From: Bradyrhizobium zhanjiangense
GTDB taxonomy: Bacteria; Pseudomonadota; Alphaproteobacteria; Rhizobiales; Xanthobacteraceae
Assembly: GCF_004114935.1 (NCBI RefSeq)
Contig: NZ_CP022221.1
Coordinates: 930,001 to 994,000 of the forward strand
DNA: 64,000 nt
Reading direction: 5' to 3'
Of the stretch, positions 61,758-64,000 are shown piece after piece. A program made the translations under genes and the position numbers. A model generated the notes under the pieces. The model did no database searches. It had not been told where the DNA came from and saw only the letters and a program-made list of their open reading frames with translations. Numbering within the stretch: the first letter of the stretch is position 1; the number at the start of each line of letters is the position of its first letter.

Positions 61758-63461
61758 TCAAGTCTTTGAATCGAACTTGTAAGAGGCCTGAAAGAATGTA
61801 CCCCAGCGCTCCATGCTGTACTTCGCAAATGAGGGCGAGTGCTCGATGCAGCCGTTGCCGCAGTGCATAGACTCGGCGTCCCTTTTGGTCCACATGGCCC
61901 AATAGCGACCACCAACGCCGACGCTGATGTTATCCGTGATGAAGTACGACAGAACGCCTTCAAGCTGGACGCCGCCACCACCACTGCCGCGTTGTTCCGT
62001 GAAGGTAGTGGCGGGACGCAAGAGGTGATAGTCCCGACCGATGAAATCGGTCCAGGGCAGGTAAGCGATATCAGCGTTCAGCCGCCAGCGCTCGGTCAGC
62101 ATGGTTTCGGCGCTCAGGCCGATTCGAGGCGCATTCCATTGCGTATCCTCGCTGCCAACGATCCTGTTGTCACCCGGCTTCAGACATCGATGCCGTGGAT
62201 TGGCGAACTCGACGCAGCCGATCCGGTCCGAGCTCTGGCCGTAATAGGTCGCGCCCACAAATGCACCGACTTTATAGTTTGTACTTCGCAGGAAATCGTA
62301 ACCGACGTCGGCCGTGTAATATGTGAACCTTCCGTTTGACTGACCTTCGAGGGTGTTTTGGTAGGGCCGTCCGTCGTCGGGCAGCCAATCTTCATTGTTC
62401 ATTTTGCCTTTGTTGAAGCGCCCGGTACCAAGATTGCTCTTCAGGAAAACTCCCCACGGGCTATCGACACGGCCGAATAACTCCCCGGAGAATCCGTCCA
62501 GTCCATGATACGTGAGCCTTGATACCAGCAAACCGGGATCTTGGTCTTGGTCCGCTGCGCTGTGATCCCACTGGAATCTTCCCCGGCTGAGCCAAAGCCG
62601 CGAGCCGCCTTCGAATGACCAGCCGGGCGCGTAGGAGATGGGCTGCGCGCTGGCCGGTGCCTTCGTGTACAGTGGCGCATTAGACCACTCTGCGGCCTTT
62701 AGGTCGGCGTCGAAATGGTAGTTAAGGCCAATCCTTCCAATGTGGTAGTTGCTGGACAGGCTGGTTGTGTTCGCCGGCAGAATCGCAAACGGCGGAAACT
62801 GCACTGTCGAAGCCGTCGCTACGCCCGGTCCGCCAAAGTGCAGATAATCATACTCGACGCTCACCGACCATGCAGGCGTAATCACTTGCTCGATGCCCAG
62901 CCCGATGACGCCACCGAGACGACCATACTCGAAATGGGTCTTCTCCTGGGGCGCGTAGCCGGCTTCAAAGTTGTTGACGACATCGCCTCTATTGTTTTGC
63001 CAGGCTACGCCTCCCTTGAGATACGCCAGCGTGTGGCCGAGTGCGCCAAAAGCGTAGCCAATGCGGCCAGTCGCGGTGGCGAAGAGGTTGGGACCTGCGA
63101 TGCAGTTTGCGCTCACAACCAGGCCCGAATGAGCGAGGCAGGTATTGGTGCCCTCGGAAATAACACCGCTGGCATCCAGTTCAACGCCAAACACCCAGCT
63201 GCTGTTCTGCCAATTGTAGCCGATCTGGCCACCCGCGAGAAATGCCGGGCTTTCCACGATACCGCCATGGATCGAGGGACCGTAGGGATTGCTGAAGGAG
63301 GTTCGGCCGTACCCACCGCCGATGTGCCCGCCGATATAGCCACCCGACCAGTTCCATACGACCAGCGGCAGCTTCGGTTCTGGCTCAACGCGCGCGTTGG
63401 CCGCACCGCTGGTCATGACTGCAATCGTCGTGGCACCCAACAGAAGAACTCTCGATTTCAT
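61758..63461 (-). CDS. Two-part outer-membrane beta-barrel protein (Omp25-like plus protochlamydial-porin-like)
   Basis: A 567-residue protein with a signal peptide ending near GAANARVEP. Residues ~30-265 have Omp25/OmpA-type barrel features: WSGGYIGGHIGGGYGR, GGQIGYNWQNSSWVFGVELD, ATGRIGYAFG and SVEYDYLHFG. Residues ~280-567 look like a second barrel of the omptin or protochlamydial-porin kind, with YTADVGYDFLRSTNYKVGAF and VGVGGRYWAMWTKRD, ending FFQASYKFDSKT. ATG 63461 has AGGG 7 nt upstream. It is typical of Bradyrhizobiaceae. Likely outer-membrane structural or transport role. Confidence 0.82.
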   Translation of the reverse strand: MKSRVLLLGATTIAVMTSGAANARVEPEPKLPLVVWNWSGGYIGGHIGGGYGRTSFSNPYGPSIHGGIVESPAFLAGGQIGYNWQNSSWVFGVELDASGVISEGTNTCLAHSGLVVSANCIAGPNLFATATGRIGYAFGALGHTLAYLKGGVAWQNNRGDVVNNFEAGYAPQEKTHFEYGRLGGVIGLGIEQVITPAWSVSVEYDYLHFGGPGVATASTVQFPPFAILPANTTSLSSNYHIGRIGLNYHFDADLKAAEWSNAPLYTKAPASAQPISYAPGWSFEGGSRLWLSRGRFQWDHSAADQDQDPGLLVSRLTYHGLDGFSGELFGRVDSPWGVFLKSNLGTGRFNKGKMNNEDWLPDDGRPYQNTLEGQSNGRFTYYTADVGYDFLRSTNYKVGAFVGATYYGQSSDRIGCVEFANPRHRCLKPGDNRIVGSEDTQWNAPRIGLSAETMLTERWRLNADIAYLPWTDFIGRDYHLLRPATTFTEQRGSGGGGVQLEGVLSYFITDNISVGVGGRYWAMWTKRDAESMHCGNGCIEHSPSFAKYSMERWGTFFQASYKFDSKT

Positions 63462-64000
63462 CAAAGGCCCTGCACTTTTCCGGTCCACACCGGCTTCTTA
63501 AGATATCGCCAACGGTGAATCGCCGCGGCAGAACTGACACTCGCGACAACGCGTGCCAGATCTGCTCCGAAAGTCACCGCACTGCGATTGGTGATGATGC
63601 CCGAATGAAGCAATGCATGTGCCAAACTGAATTCGTATGTTTTGCCGGATCTTCGGAAGAGTTTGTCGTGTCAACTTGCCGACTATCGTCCCAAATTTGA
63701 CAATCTGAGCTTCCGACAGTCTCTCCAAAGGGCAGATCCAATAGGCGACGTTTATAATTGCGTGAAATAGTTGCGCGCCAAGCGCCGCCAAACGGAAAAC
63801 AAACAAGGCTTGGGAGTGAGTGGCGATTATGACCCCGGATGCTCAAAAGCAACACACACGATGGAGTGGCCCTCGAAATGGAGAAGAACACAGGACTTTC
63901 CTGAAACTGATTGCGCTAGGTGATTTCAAACGGCAGGTGCCCACTTGAAGATCACAAAGGGTCAAATGCCGATTGCAGGAGCCCTTTGAGCGCAAGCGCG
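63462..64000. other. Right-end stretch without a supported gene
   Basis: This contains the upstream region of the porin gene and no frame with family resemblance. The short minus-strand frames at 63498-63891 look random. The window may cut a gene beginning beyond 64000, but nothing inside it shows this. Confidence 0.4.

Overview
The window looks like an accessory region of an alphaproteobacterial chromosome, most likely Bradyrhizobium or a close relative. The reasons are GC-rich reading frames with strong codon bias, a cold-shock protein, an Omp25-type porin and a cystathionine gamma-synthase-like enzyme of Bradyrhizobiaceae type, and IS66, IS481 and IS630 remnants among integrative-element genes. 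Family names come from motif recognition by eye; no database search was run.

Layout. (1) 1-14.9 kb, all on the minus strand, is a defence island: two unknown genes, a SIR2-HerA-SbcD-SbcC array, an AbiEi/AbiEii toxin-antitoxin pair, and a three-gene set of a small protein, an SMC/Rad50-like ATPase and a DUF3223/HNH-like protein. (2) 15.0-26.1 kb, plus strand, is the maintenance block of an integrative or conjugative element: DUF932, a large ParB-like protein, a methyltransferase-strawberry-notch helicase, a Toprim protein and a DUF2493 protein. Several of these genes carry related 5' leaders. (3) 26.1-28.5 kb holds broken element genes (sigma factor, methyltransferase, ParB-like). (4) 28.5-30.1 kb has a PLP sulfur-amino-acid enzyme and a nickel/cobalt exporter remnant. 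(5) 31.0-38.3 kb carries a copper membrane monooxygenase locus: pmoC-pmoA-pmoB, a PmoD-like gene, copC, a CopD-cytochrome c-redoxin fusion and a PCuAC-like gene. The metal ligands I could place in PmoB and PmoC are present. (6) 38.4-41.8 kb has an integrase remnant, a complete IS66 element with an 8-bp target duplication, and a DUF736 stub behind a leader that matches the one before DUF2493.

(7) 41.8-56.7 kb holds an ornithine/diaminopimelate-type decarboxylase, a methyltransferase, a cold-shock gene without an ATG, a livM fragment, and then an amino-acid uptake and breakdown cluster. That cluster has a class V aminotransferase, a diaminopropionate ammonia-lyase, an Lrp regulator, a polyamine/opine-type ABC transporter with both permeases fused in one chain, a metal-ligand-depleted M24 protein and an M20 amidohydrolase. 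(8) 56.7-61.5 kb is mostly decayed genes (IS630, NTF2-like, PNPOx-like, GST with two amber stops, frameshifted tautomerase) around an intact LysE/PaiB pair. (9) 61.7-63.5 kb is a two-part outer-membrane barrel protein.

The best candidates for little-described biology are the rhizobial-type copper monooxygenase locus with its tripartite CopD fusion, the SIR2-HerA-SbcD-SbcC operon, and the paired ~185-nt structured leaders before DUF2493 and DUF736.
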